A stretch of 64,000 bases of DNA, taken from Candidatus Woesebacteria bacterium. GTDB lineage: Bacteria > Patescibacteriota > Microgenomatia > UBA1406 > HO2-37-13b. A program made the position numbers and the translations under genes. Numbering within the stretch: the first letter of the stretch is position 1; each line of letters starts with the position of its first letter. A model generated the notes under the pieces. That model did not search any database, was not told the origin of the DNA, and worked only from the letters and a program-made list of their open reading frames with translations. Shown here in pieces: positions 54,975 through 63,269 of this stretch. The stretch lies in NCBI GenBank assembly GCA_018062135.1, contig JAGOSW010000002.1, positions 27,849-91,848 on the forward strand, in the 5' to 3' direction.

Positions 54975-55268
54975 TTAGTTTGTGCACCTAACCTTTTTTG
55001 CTCTTATAAAACCACCATTCTGATCCTTATATATATTTGATCCATCTTCGAGTTGATAGAATAATGTATAGCCACTTTTATCATCGCATAGCGAAATTAC
55101 AGGCCATGTATCCACATCTTTAAGCTCTTTTGGAAGAGTTTTGCTCGTTGGAGATGGATGTACAATAGCCCCAGTGTTTTCTTTAGACCTCACAAAGGAT
55201 GAATAGGAATAGACAATAAGAAAACCTAGCAGAAAAGCAAGTAGTCGGTATTTGGTGTAATGTTTCAT
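54975..55268 (-). CDS. small membrane-anchored or secreted protein
   Basis: A 97-residue protein with an uncleaved or weakly cleavable N-terminal hydrophobic segment (about 8-25), a Ser/Thr/Pro linker and a small C-terminal part with two cysteines (SLCDDKSGY; VRCTN) that could form a disulfide. Function unknown. Confidence 0.6.
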   Translation of the reverse strand: MKHYTKYRLLAFLLGFLIVYSYSSFVRSKENTGAIVHPSPTSKTLPKELKDVDTWPVISLCDDKSGYTLFYQLEDGSNIYKDQNGGFIRAKKVRCTN

Positions 55269-55293
55269 TAGTGAACTGTAGACGAATTGTATC

Positions 55294-57771
55294 TTACATC
55301 TTGCCTGATATTACGTAATAACCCCCAATTCTATGTAAGGCAGCTACAGTATGATTTATCGTATCAACAACAGAAGTCGGGAGTATCTTCCAGGTTTTTC
55401 CATCAACAGAGTAAGCAAGCTTTAGCATTTTTGAATTAAATTTACTTTTTGGCTTTCCTGGTGGAATTAAATCAGCATCAGAATATGAAAGAGCCACAAT
55501 AGATTGTTTTTTCTGCAGTGCCGGAATAATTCTAGCTGGTTCTTTGTCTGATCCAAGTGGAGGATACGCCTTATACCAAATCTGCTGTATTTTTCCAATT
55601 TGCCAATATGTAGCTCCAGCTGATCGAAAGCTAACGACCCCACTTTTACCTGAATAAAGTGAGTTAGGCTCAACATATATAGATGACAGAAACGCATTAA
55701 AATTAAAAGTGTACGGCTCAATAATAGCAAGTACCGTCTGACCAGCTGTTGATGAATCTCCCGTAGCCCATGCAGTTACCCCCACGGCAGATGATTCTTG
55801 TGGGATCTGAGGTGAAAAGTTCGTACTTGATGAACTTGAAGTTGAACTCCCCGAACTTGATGAGGAGGCTCCGATAGTATAAGCATAAGACAGATAGTGA
55901 GATTGTGCTGTGTATGATGTGTTCGAATCATAAGAACGAATGTAGATTGTGTGCGCCCCGACGGTGGTAGGTGCTGACGATGTAGTACACGTAAAGAATT
56001 CAGATGTACTATTAAAATTGCCATCAGAGGCAGTACAGGATATCCAGCTACCTGATGGGCTATTGCTATCTATCTGATATTGCACACCCGATATTGATGT
56101 CGTGGAGTTAATAGCAGAAACAGTACCAACTATTGTTGCTGTGGCATCGGCTCTTGTCGCATTTGTTTGAGAAACTGTATGTGGAAAGTTGTAAATTATG
56201 TAATTTGAACCCGAATTTGCTCTTGAATTATTATCTGCAAGTGCGTCATTATTGATGATATCTACTTTTCCGTCACCGTTTAGATCGACATTTGTATAGA
56301 TTGCATCAAATTGATTATTCACAGGTCCCGTATATCGAATCGAATAATTTGTGCTCGAAGCCATATTGAGCGTGTTGCCGGTTCCTGTAAAAGAAGAAAA
56401 AATTGAGTTATATAGAATAAAAACGCTGTTGTCTACGCAACAATTATCAGCAATTATATCCATCAGTCCGTCTGAGTTATAGTCAACCACCCAATTATCA
56501 TAGCCAAAGTAAGAATTTGCGTCGCTCCCATCAATTCTTAAGTTATAGCTTGAGGTAGAAGAAAGATCTAAGGTATTTCCAGTACCTGTAAGACTTGATA
56601 GAAGCGAATGATACAGTACGTAGATCGAACCCGAATAAGATTTTGAGTTATAGCTGGTTGCAGAATCAGCTATCATCAAATCATTTTGACTGTCATTATT
56701 AAGATCTACAAAGTTTGTGATTGAATAACCAAGTGTATATCCATCATTTGTTGCTCCATTGATACGAACATTGTATTTAGAGCTGTCAGAAAGATCTAGG
56801 GTATTCCCAGTACCGGTATAATCATCAATAATTGTGTTGTAGATAAGATATAAAGAGCCAGTTCCAGAATAGCTCGCATTAGGTGATGCAAGAAACACAT
56901 CATCTTTCCCATCGCTATCAATATCGCCATCACCAGGAATTAGGTATGAATATAGCTGTACACCAGCAACAGCACCATCAAAGCGCGTGTTGTAATTGCT
57001 ACTTGTAGTCATTGATACGATATTTCCGGTACCAGAATAGTCATCAATCAATGTATTGAGTAGCATATATGCTGAACCAGAATTAGATCGAGAGTTGTTA
57101 CTTGCACTCGATGAAACTAAAAACAAATCATTTTTTCCATCATTATCAAAGTCTTGATCTACTCCGATACTTGATCCAAAATTATCGCTTGCGCTCGCTC
57201 CAATGTATTTAGTAGTAAAATTGGTTGTCGTGGCAAGGTCAATGGTATTACCTGTGCCGGAATAATCGTCAAGCAAATCGTCCTTTATGTAATAAACTGC
57301 TCCTCGATTGCTAGTCCCACCATGGTCGGCAGCATAGTGTGAAATGATTAAATCATTTTCGCCGTTTCCACTCAAGTCGCTTGCTGCAACTGCATAGTAT
57401 GAGGCTGAGTCACCTGTTACTGCTCCAACATAGCGTATATTCCAGTTGCTTGAATTGCTTAAATCAATAGTATTGCCTGTGCCCGTTAATGAAGATATAA
57501 GGTTATCGTATAAAATGTATGTGATTGCGACAGAAGTTCTTCCGGAGTATGTCCCTGATGGGACAGTTATAATGAGGTCGGGAATATCATTTTGGTTTAA
57601 ATCGTTGGCATGAAAATCATAATTTCCTAATTTCTCATTAGCTGACGCACCGTCAATCCTTATGTTGATATTTGAGAGTGAAGTCATATCAATAGTTTGT
57701 GCAGCTTGTGCTGTTGGTGCAACTAGAAAATACATCAAGCAGAAAATTAAGAAGAATCGTAATACCTTCAT
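55294..57771 (-). CDS. secreted FG-GAP/VCBS beta-propeller protein
   Basis: An 825-residue exported protein. Signal peptide 1-23 (ends AQAAQ), then about seven repeats of ~65 residues carrying the Ca-binding loop type DxNxDxxxD (DLNQNDIPDLII, DFDNDGKNDLFL, DIDSDGKDDVFL, DLNNDSQNDLMI, DLNGDGKVDII), each followed by the strand (L/Y)TGTGNTIDLS. Seven such repeats suggest an integrin-like propeller. A short Ig-like region, a Ser-rich linker, and a C-terminal domain close it. No LPxTG is visible. Probably an adhesin or surface protein. Confidence 0.88.
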   Translation of the reverse strand: MKVLRFFLIFCLMYFLVAPTAQAAQTIDMTSLSNINIRIDGASANEKLGNYDFHANDLNQNDIPDLIITVPSGTYSGRTSVAITYILYDNLISSLTGTGNTIDLSNSSNWNIRYVGAVTGDSASYYAVAASDLSGNGENDLIISHYAADHGGTSNRGAVYYIKDDLLDDYSGTGNTIDLATTTNFTTKYIGASASDNFGSSIGVDQDFDNDGKNDLFLVSSSASNNSRSNSGSAYMLLNTLIDDYSGTGNIVSMTTSSNYNTRFDGAVAGVQLYSYLIPGDGDIDSDGKDDVFLASPNASYSGTGSLYLIYNTIIDDYTGTGNTLDLSDSSKYNVRINGATNDGYTLGYSITNFVDLNNDSQNDLMIADSATSYNSKSYSGSIYVLYHSLLSSLTGTGNTLDLSSTSSYNLRIDGSDANSYFGYDNWVVDYNSDGLMDIIADNCCVDNSVFILYNSIFSSFTGTGNTLNMASSTNYSIRYTGPVNNQFDAIYTNVDLNGDGKVDIINNDALADNNSRANSGSNYIIYNFPHTVSQTNATRADATATIVGTVSAINSTTSISGVQYQIDSNSPSGSWISCTASDGNFNSTSEFFTCTTSSAPTTVGAHTIYIRSYDSNTSYTAQSHYLSYAYTIGASSSSSGSSTSSSSSTNFSPQIPQESSAVGVTAWATGDSSTAGQTVLAIIEPYTFNFNAFLSSIYVEPNSLYSGKSGVVSFRSAGATYWQIGKIQQIWYKAYPPLGSDKEPARIIPALQKKQSIVALSYSDADLIPPGKPKSKFNSKMLKLAYSVDGKTWKILPTSVVDTINHTVAALHRIGGYYVISGKM

Positions 57772-57793
57772 GTATAGATGATATCACATCATG

Positions 57794-57867
57794 TGACCCC
57801 GACGAGATTCGAACTCGTGATTTTCAGGATGAGAACCTGACGTCCTAGGCCACTAGACGACGGGGCC
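57794..57867 (-). tRNA. tRNA-Glu (anticodon CUC)
   Basis: A 74-base cloverleaf. Acceptor GGCCCCG (57861-57867) pairs with CGGGGTC (57795-57801), the anticodon arm TCAGG/CCTGA holds the loop TTCTCAT with anticodon CTC, and the T arm carries TTCGAAT. The discriminator base is A, and CCA is not encoded. A TATAAT (57896-57901, minus strand) lies about 28 bases upstream. Confidence 0.95.
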
Positions 57868-57970
57868 ATGTCACAAAAAGCTAAACAGCTACGATATTAT
57901 ACATTAGTTGGACCACTGGGGGAAGTTTTCACAAGCTGTATGTCACGAGTAGTACAGTCTAGTACTGAAG
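57868..57970. other. intergenic region between tRNA-Glu and islet 3
   Basis: Holds the tRNA-Glu -10 box (57896-57901, minus strand) and the sequence CGAGTAGTACAGTCTAGTAC near 57946-57966, with two TAGTAC cores as in the repeats near TrpR-like gene 2. No further gene is seen. Confidence 0.45.
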
Positions 57971-58016
57971 TAGAAAAGACAGCCCGGCGGGTGGGCAAAA
58001 GTGGACCCGCCGGGCT
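57971..58016 (-). terminator. G+C-rich intrinsic terminator of islet 3, gene A
   Basis: A 12-bp perfect stem (57981-57992 with 58005-58016), then GTCTTTTCTA on the minus strand. Confidence 0.8.
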
Positions 58017-58046
58017 GGTTGTCGCGCGCTGCGACGTCTGCGCGAA

Positions 58047-58238
58047 TTACGCCGGGAGCGGGCTGAAGCCAGCCGCGACCGCCGCATCCGCCGCCTCTTG
58101 TTCGGAGGCGAAAATGTAGTTCGGCTTGTCCGGAATCGGATTCGGGTTGGGTACGAATCCCGAGTCCCTTCCGTCGATCACCTTCACGGCAATCCAGTGC
58201 CCAACGTGGTCCTTGGACTTGCGTAGTCGAAAGTTCAT
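58047..58238 (-). CDS. small hypothetical protein, G+C-rich islet 3, gene A
   Basis: A 63-residue protein. I start at the ATG at 58238 (SD GCGAGG, promoter 58263-58291); an in-frame ATG at 58259 is only 3 bases from the -10 box. The protein reads as short beta strands (WIAVKVIDGRDSGF), a Pro/Asn loop, and a C-terminal FASEQEAADAAVAAGF helix. It shares this layout with gene B below. Function unknown. High G+C. Confidence 0.65.
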   Translation of the reverse strand: MNFRLRKSKDHVGHWIAVKVIDGRDSGFVPNPNPIPDKPNYIFASEQEAADAAVAAGFSPLPA

Positions 58239-58262
58239 GTTGCCTCGCTTTCTGCCCATAGT

Positions 58263-58291
58263 ATTTTACCATAAGGCCACTTATTAGACAA
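58263..58291 (-). promoter_or_regulatory. promoter of islet 3 gene A
   Basis: On the minus strand TTGTCT (58286-58291), a 17-base spacer and TAAAAT (58263-58268). About 20 bases of leader with an SD follow, unlike backbone genes. Confidence 0.6.
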
Positions 58292-58366
58292 TTGGGACAG
58301 TCTACGTGCAATATTGTTATATAGGCGGGCGTTTTGGAAAGCTATCGTGCATTGAAGTGTGGTAGT

Positions 58367-58411
58367 AAATAGAAAGTGTGGTGAGCGGGGAGGGCGCGAA
58401 CCCCGCTCACC
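58367..58411 (-). terminator. G+C-rich intrinsic terminator of islet 3, gene B
   Basis: An 11-bp perfect stem (58380-58390 with 58401-58411, arm GGTGAGCGGGG), then ACACTTTCTATT on the minus strand. Confidence 0.8.
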
Positions 58412-58414
58412 AGG

Positions 58415-58621
58415 TTAAAGAGAATAGCCCCATTTGACGGAAGCCTTCCCACGCGCCTCCTCGCGAGTTGTGAAAGTTTCCTTAAGATTCTCGCGTGGGG
58501 TCGCGGTACCATCGCGACGCATGTAGCCGACCTCTTGGCCGGTGACTGCATCGTGAAGTACGACGTAGTAGCCTAGTTCTTCAGTCCCACATACAGTGTA
58601 GATGTAGTCTTTGCCTGTCAT
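58415..58621 (-). CDS. small hypothetical protein, G+C-rich islet 3, gene B
   Basis: A 68-residue protein from the ATG at 58621 with SD AGGTGAG. Beta strands (YVVLHDAVTGQEVGYMRRDG) are followed by FTTREEARGKA, parallel to gene A's FASEQEAADAAV. TATAAT (58654-58659, minus strand) is about 32 bases upstream. Function unknown. Confidence 0.65.
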   Translation of the reverse strand: MTGKDYIYTVCGTEELGYYVVLHDAVTGQEVGYMRRDGTATPRENLKETFTTREEARGKASVKWGYSL

Positions 58622-58662
58622 CTCACCTCATTTCAGCGCCCTTTTGTACCTGAATTATACTA

Positions 58663-58681
58663 TAAGATTAACCTAATCTTA
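58663..58681. promoter_or_regulatory. inverted repeat between greA and islet 3 gene B
   Basis: TAAGATTA (58663-58670) and TAATCTTA (58674-58681), a perfect 8-bp palindrome with a 3-base gap, lying upstream of the gene B -10 box and just before the greA -35 box. An operator for one or both genes is inferred. Confidence 0.45.
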
Positions 58682-58682
58682 T

Positions 58683-58711
58683 TTGACAATTAATATGGTG
58701 TATAGTATAGT
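58683..58711 (+). promoter_or_regulatory. greA promoter
   Basis: TTGACA (58683-58688), a 17-base spacer and TATAGT (58706-58711). Start would be near 58718. Confidence 0.8.
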
Positions 58712-58722
58712 TATGAGTATCT

Positions 58723-58746
58723 AAGGCGCTCGAGCCTTATTTTTTT
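58723..58746 (+). terminator. terminator-like hairpin in the greA leader
   Basis: Stem AAGGC/GCCTT (58723-58727 with 58734-58738), followed by A and a run of T (58740-58746). It lies about 5 bases after the predicted start and 6 bases before the greA ATG at 58753. Terminated RNA would be about 29 nt. Confidence 0.65.
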
Positions 58747-58752
58747 GTATAT

Positions 58753-59214
58753 ATGTCAGATCAATATAACTTATCACAAGAAGGCTACGACAATCTTCTC
58801 AAAGAGGTTGACGAACTAAAAAATGTAAAACGACCGAGAGCCGTTGAGCGACTCGCTACTGCTCGTGCTATGGGCGATTTATCTGAAAATAGTGAATATG
58901 TTGCTGCAAAAGACGACTTGGGCTTTATTGATAGTCGCATAATGGAGATAGATCAAATTGTCCAGAATACAAATATTGTTCAGCATCATTCAGGAGAATC
59001 CGCAATTCAAATCGGAAATAAAGTAGTCGTAGAATCTAATGGAAACGAAGAGCTCTATCATATAGTCGGAGAGTTCGAAGCTGACATTACTGCTGGAAAA
59101 ATTTCTGAATCATCCCCAATTGGAAAAGCACTTCTTGGAGCCAAAGTTGGATCAACCGTAAGTGTTGAAATTCCAGCAGGAAGCGTTACCTATAAAGTAG
59201 TTAAGGTGGACTAA
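58753..59214 (+). CDS. greA: transcription elongation factor GreA
   Basis: A 153-residue factor that stimulates transcript cleavage by stalled RNA polymerase. The N-terminal coiled coil carries the acidic tip ATARAMGDLSENSEY, and the C-terminal domain ends with GSVTYKVVKV. Full length. Its leader contains a terminator-like hairpin, so expression may be set by premature termination. Confidence 0.96.
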   Translation: MSDQYNLSQEGYDNLLKEVDELKNVKRPRAVERLATARAMGDLSENSEYVAAKDDLGFIDSRIMEIDQIVQNTNIVQHHSGESAIQIGNKVVVESNGNEELYHIVGEFEADITAGKISESSPIGKALLGAKVGSTVSVEIPAGSVTYKVVKVD

Positions 59215-59221
59215 GGGTTTG

Positions 59222-59269
59222 ATGCTCAAAATGAGCATTTATAGCCCCGCGATCAGGCGGGGTTTTTTT
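59222..59269 (+). terminator. tandem hairpins and terminator after greA
   Basis: A hairpin ATGCTCA/TGAGCAT (59222-59238) is followed by the terminator stem CCCCGC/GCGGGG (59245-59250 with 59257-59262) and seven T. Confidence 0.85.
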
Positions 59270-59301
59270 ATACCTGATACGTTATAATTCACAATAAATA
59301 T

Positions 59302-61392
59302 ATGGCACAAATCGATGAGATCAAAAAAAATAGTCTTGAGAAACTTGAGCGCATAAAAGCACTTGGATGGAATCCATACGCTTCTAAATTTGATAAAAAA
59401 CACACAATTGCTGAAGCACTCATATTAGATGGAAAAGAGGTTCAAACAGCTGGCAAAATCTCTTCTTTGCGCACTCATGGCAATATTACTTTTGCCGACC
59501 TAAAAGACGCGACGGCAGAAATACAATTATTTTTCAAAAGTGATTCACTTGATGCCGACGCATATAAAAATCTAAAACTCCTTGATGTTGGCGACGTAAT
59601 AGGCATAAAAGGGACTGTTGGCAAGACCTCAACTGGCCAAATTTCCATTATTCCCACAGAATATACGCTTTTGACAAAATCCGTCCTGCCTTTGCCAAAT
59701 GAATGGTACGGCCTTAAAGATGTAGAAACTCGTTATCGAAAACGATATTTAGATCTACAAATGAATCCGCATGTTAAAGATATTTTCTTAGTAAGATCGA
59801 AAGTAATAACGCTTTTACGAAAATATCTTGATGAGCATGGTTTTCTCGAAGTTGAGACACCTGTTTTGCAGCCAATTTATGGAGGCGCGTATGCAAAACC
59901 ATTTACCACAAAATACAATGCACTTGATGCTGATTATTATCTTCGTATAGCTGTAGAGCTCTATCTGAAGAGACTGCTTGTGGGTGGATTTGAAAAAGTA
60001 TATGAACTTGGAAAGAACTTTCGCAATGAAGGTTTTAGTCGCGCGCATAATCCAGAGTTTACAATGCTTGAATTCTACTGGGCATATGCGGACTATGAAG
60101 ATTTAATGAATTTTACTGAAGAAATGTTGACTTCGGTTATAAAAGAAGTGCTGGGAAGCCTGACTGTAGAATCTGAAGGCCAAACTTACGATTTTACTTC
60201 TCCTTGGGAACGAAAAACATACCGTGAACTTTTTATAGAACATATGCAGCTTGACATTAACGAGTATGCAAATGAAGAATCACTCCAAAAAGTTATTGAT
60301 GAAAAAAAATTGCTTAATGAAAAGGTTGTGGGATATGGTCAAACACTTGACGAACTGTATAAGAAATATGTACGACCGCACTTAAAAGGTCCGATGTTTG
60401 TAACAGAATATCCTCTTGAAATTAAAGCCTTAGCAAAAGCAAGCGAAAAAGATCCAACTAAGTCGGCAAGCTTCCAGCTGTTGATAAATGGTATGGAAAT
60501 GATAAACGCATATAACGAACTTAACGATCCTATGGATCAAAAAGCGCGTTGGGAAGAAGAAATGAAACTTGCTGCCCGCGGAGGCGAAGATTACCAGGTG
60601 CTTGATGATGATTATATTGAAGCTCTTTCTTATGGCATGCCACCAACTGCTGGTTGGGGAATGGGCATTGATCGCTTGGTGGCATTCTTAACAAGTCAAC
60701 ATAGTATTAAAGAGACAATTTTGTTTCCTACAGTTCGTCCAGAAACAAATAACATTTCTGAAGTTAAAGTAGAACAGCCAACCTCTGATGTTCCACCAGC
60801 TAAATTAGCAATGTCTGTACCGCTAAAAATTACTCGCGACTCGGCTCTCGAGATTCTAAACGCGCATCTGAAAAATCGAAACCTTGTTAACCATTGTAAA
60901 GCTGTAGAAGTAACGATGGGTGCTCTGGCAGAGAAACTTGGTGGAAATGTTGACGCATGGAAAATGGCAGGGCTTTTGCATGATGCTGATTGGGAAGAAA
61001 CCCAGGAAGATCCAAGTCAACATACCCATAAAACTATTGAATGGTTAAAAGAAGCAGGTGAAGACTCAGAGGAAATCATAAACTGCATTTTTACTCACAA
61101 TCATCATCACAATGGCTATAGGCAGCCAGAATCAAAGATGGAATGGTCGCTCTACTGTTGCGACGAACTTACAGGATTTATTGTGGCCGTCGCACTAGTA
61201 CGTCCAGAAAAAAAGCTTTCTTCTGTAAATGTCGATTCAGTTTTAAAGAAATTTAATCAAGTTGCATTCGCGCGCCCTGTTGATAGAGAGCAAATAAAGC
61301 TTTGTGAAGAAAAACTAGGCATAAAACTTGAAGATTTTGTCGCTTTGACTCTTTCCGCTATGCAAGGCATATCCGATGATCTCGGATTATAA
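59302..61392 (+). CDS. lysS: lysyl-tRNA synthetase (class II) fused to an HD domain
   Basis: A 696-residue protein. An OB anticodon-binding domain (about 50-150), then the class II core with motif 2 ELGKNFRNEGFSRAHNPEFT (about 235-254) and motif 3 GMGIDRLVAFL (about 452-462). Normal LysRS ends near 490; here a linker (ISEVKVEQPT) leads into an HD-type domain (about 510-640) with NHCKAVEVTM, LLHDADWEE and FTHNHHH. This would be a metal-dependent phosphohydrolase or nucleotidase. The reading frame is continuous. Substrate unknown. Confidence 0.9.
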   Translation: MAQIDEIKKNSLEKLERIKALGWNPYASKFDKKHTIAEALILDGKEVQTAGKISSLRTHGNITFADLKDATAEIQLFFKSDSLDADAYKNLKLLDVGDVIGIKGTVGKTSTGQISIIPTEYTLLTKSVLPLPNEWYGLKDVETRYRKRYLDLQMNPHVKDIFLVRSKVITLLRKYLDEHGFLEVETPVLQPIYGGAYAKPFTTKYNALDADYYLRIAVELYLKRLLVGGFEKVYELGKNFRNEGFSRAHNPEFTMLEFYWAYADYEDLMNFTEEMLTSVIKEVLGSLTVESEGQTYDFTSPWERKTYRELFIEHMQLDINEYANEESLQKVIDEKKLLNEKVVGYGQTLDELYKKYVRPHLKGPMFVTEYPLEIKALAKASEKDPTKSASFQLLINGMEMINAYNELNDPMDQKARWEEEMKLAARGGEDYQVLDDDYIEALSYGMPPTAGWGMGIDRLVAFLTSQHSIKETILFPTVRPETNNISEVKVEQPTSDVPPAKLAMSVPLKITRDSALEILNAHLKNRNLVNHCKAVEVTMGALAEKLGGNVDAWKMAGLLHDADWEETQEDPSQHTHKTIEWLKEAGEDSEEIINCIFTHNHHHNGYRQPESKMEWSLYCCDELTGFIVAVALVRPEKKLSSVNVDSVLKKFNQVAFARPVDREQIKLCEEKLGIKLEDFVALTLSAMQGISDDLGL

Positions 61393-61407
61393 GCTCTTCA
61401 GTTTATT

Positions 61408-62028
61408 ATGAAACTCTTAATCGGCACGCATAATCCGGCAAAACAGCAAGATATGATACGTTCTTTCTCTGTTGAAGGAGCCTCGCAAGATATGCAGTTT
61501 GACTTTCTGCTTCCTAAAGATCTTAGTATATCTTCAGATGCAGACGAAACTGGTACGACATTTGAGGAGAACTCAAAAATAAAAGCAAAATTTTTCTACA
61601 AAGCTTCGCTTATGCCTACAGTTGGGGACGATGGCGGAATAATGATTGCAGAACTAAATAATGAGCCAGGTGTATATACGCGTCGATGGATTGGGCATGA
61701 TAATGCGACAGATGAAGAAATTATTCAATATGTACTTAAAAGAATGGCTCATTTGAAAGGCGAAGAACAAAGAAGGACCGTATTTGCTACATGTGTTACG
61801 TATTTTGATGGCACAAATTTTTTTCAGGAATCTGGAAGAACAGAAGGCTATATAGCAGAAAAAGCATTAACAAATTACAAAAGTAATGGATTCCCAATGC
61901 GCGCGCTCTTTGTGCATAAGAATGGTAAGTACTACGATGAGCTAACACCTGAGGAGCATGAGATGTATAATCATAGAGATAAAGCAGTTAAGTTACTTGT
62001 TGCAAAAATAAAACATGTTATCGATTGA
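61408..62028 (+). CDS. non-canonical purine NTP pyrophosphatase (RdgB/HAM1 family)
   Basis: A 206-residue enzyme that removes dITP/XTP from the nucleotide pool. GTHNPAK (6-12), VGDDGGI where ADDSG is usual, EPGVYTRRW, and HRDKAVK near the end mark the family. The exchange in the DDSG motif is unusual and may affect specificity. It overlaps serS by 14 bases. Confidence 0.88.
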   Translation: MKLLIGTHNPAKQQDMIRSFSVEGASQDMQFDFLLPKDLSISSDADETGTTFEENSKIKAKFFYKASLMPTVGDDGGIMIAELNNEPGVYTRRWIGHDNATDEEIIQYVLKRMAHLKGEEQRRTVFATCVTYFDGTNFFQESGRTEGYIAEKALTNYKSNGFPMRALFVHKNGKYYDELTPEEHEMYNHRDKAVKLLVAKIKHVID

Positions 62029-63268
62029 ATATATTCGCACAAATAAGGAAAAGGTTAAGCAGTCAGCGATAAATAAGAACCGACCATTTGACATAGATAG
62101 GTTGTTGGAGCTTGATGAAAAGAGAAGAACGTTAAACACTCAAGAACAAGAGCTTCGTCAAAAGCGTAACGAGCTTGCAAAACAAGGCAATAGTGAGACT
62201 GCTCATGAAGAAGGAAGACAAATAAAGGACTCCTTAAAGAAGATTCAAGATGACTTAGAGCCAGTTGAGAAGGAATTCAATACTATGATGCTTTTTGTTC
62301 CAAATGTGCCACTCGATGAAGTCCCAGTTGGTAAAGATGAAAGCGGCAACAAAGAAATAAAAACCTGGGGAGAATTGCCAAAATTTTCTTTTGAGCCAAA
62401 GTCACATATTGAGCTTGCAGAATCACTCCAGCTTATTGATATGGAAAGAGGGTCAAAGATTGGTGGATTTCGTGGCTATTTTCTACTAAATGAACTGGCA
62501 CTTATCCAGACTGCGCTCATGCAATATGCATTTATGAAACTTGCAAATAAAGGATATACTCCGATGATTCCTCCAGCTGTAGTTAAAGAATTTACACTTT
62601 TTGGATCGGCCCATTTTCCATGGGGACGAGCTGAAGATGTGTATAAATTAAATGATGACGATGCATATCTTGCCGGAACTGCTGAAATTCCAGTAACTGC
62701 CTTTCATAGTGACGAGATCCTTACAGAAGAATCGCTACCAAAAAGATTCGTCGCATTATCGCCGTGTTATCGCCGTGAGGCAGGTGCCTATGGAAAAGAT
62801 ACAAGGGGCATTCTCCGTGTTCATGAATTCTGGAAAATCGAACAGGTAATTCTTGCAAAGAACAACTTAGAAGAAGCACGAATTTTGCACGACGAGTTAC
62901 AAAAAAATACCGAGGAAATATTTCAAGATTTAGAGCTTCCGTATCATGTTCTTTTAATGTGTACAGGCGATATGGGAGAACCACAAATGTTAAAGTACGA
63001 TACTGAGGTGTGGATTCCATCTGAAAATGCATATCGCGAAGTAGCCTCTAACTCTATTATGGGCGATTTTCAAGCACGAAGATTAAAGATTCGTTATAAA
63101 AAGCCTGATGGGGCAACTGAATTCTGTTATACGTTGAATGATACGGCAATTGCTTCTACACGCCCATTAATAGCTATTTTGGAACATTACCAGCAAGAAG
63201 ATGGTAGCGTAAGTGTGCCGAAAGTCCTTCAACCTCTCGTGGGATTTGATACAATAAAACCTCACTAA
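62015..63268 (+). CDS. serS: seryl-tRNA synthetase
   Basis: A 417-residue class II synthetase. The N-terminal coiled-coil arm (about 30-100), [16 protein letters not shown], motif 2 [15 protein letters not shown] and motif 3 [14 protein letters not shown] are present. Full length. secA follows 1 base after the stop. Confidence 0.96.
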   Translation: MLSIEYIRTNKEKVKQSAINKNRPFDIDRLLELDEKRRTLNTQEQELRQKRNELAKQGNSETAHEEGRQIKDSLKKIQDDLEPVEKEFNTMMLFVPNVPLDEVPVGKDESGNKEIKTWGELPKFSFEPKSHIELAESLQLIDMERGSKIGGFRGYFLLNELALIQTALMQYAFMKLANKGYTPMIPPAVVKEFTLFGSAHFPWGRAEDVYKLNDDDAYLAGTAEIPVTAFHSDEILTEESLPKRFVALSPCYRREAGAYGKDTRGILRVHEFWKIEQVILAKNNLEEARILHDELQKNTEEIFQDLELPYHVLLMCTGDMGEPQMLKYDTEVWIPSENAYREVASNSIMGDFQARRLKIRYKKPDGATEFCYTLNDTAIASTRPLIAILEHYQQEDGSVSVPKVLQPLVGFDTIKPH

Positions 63269-63269
63269 C

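Noticed and set aside
57794-57867. integration of islet 3 at tRNA-Glu
   Set aside because: The islet lies on the 5' side of the tRNA, while integrases usually use the 3' end; no repeated tRNA fragment or integrase is present.
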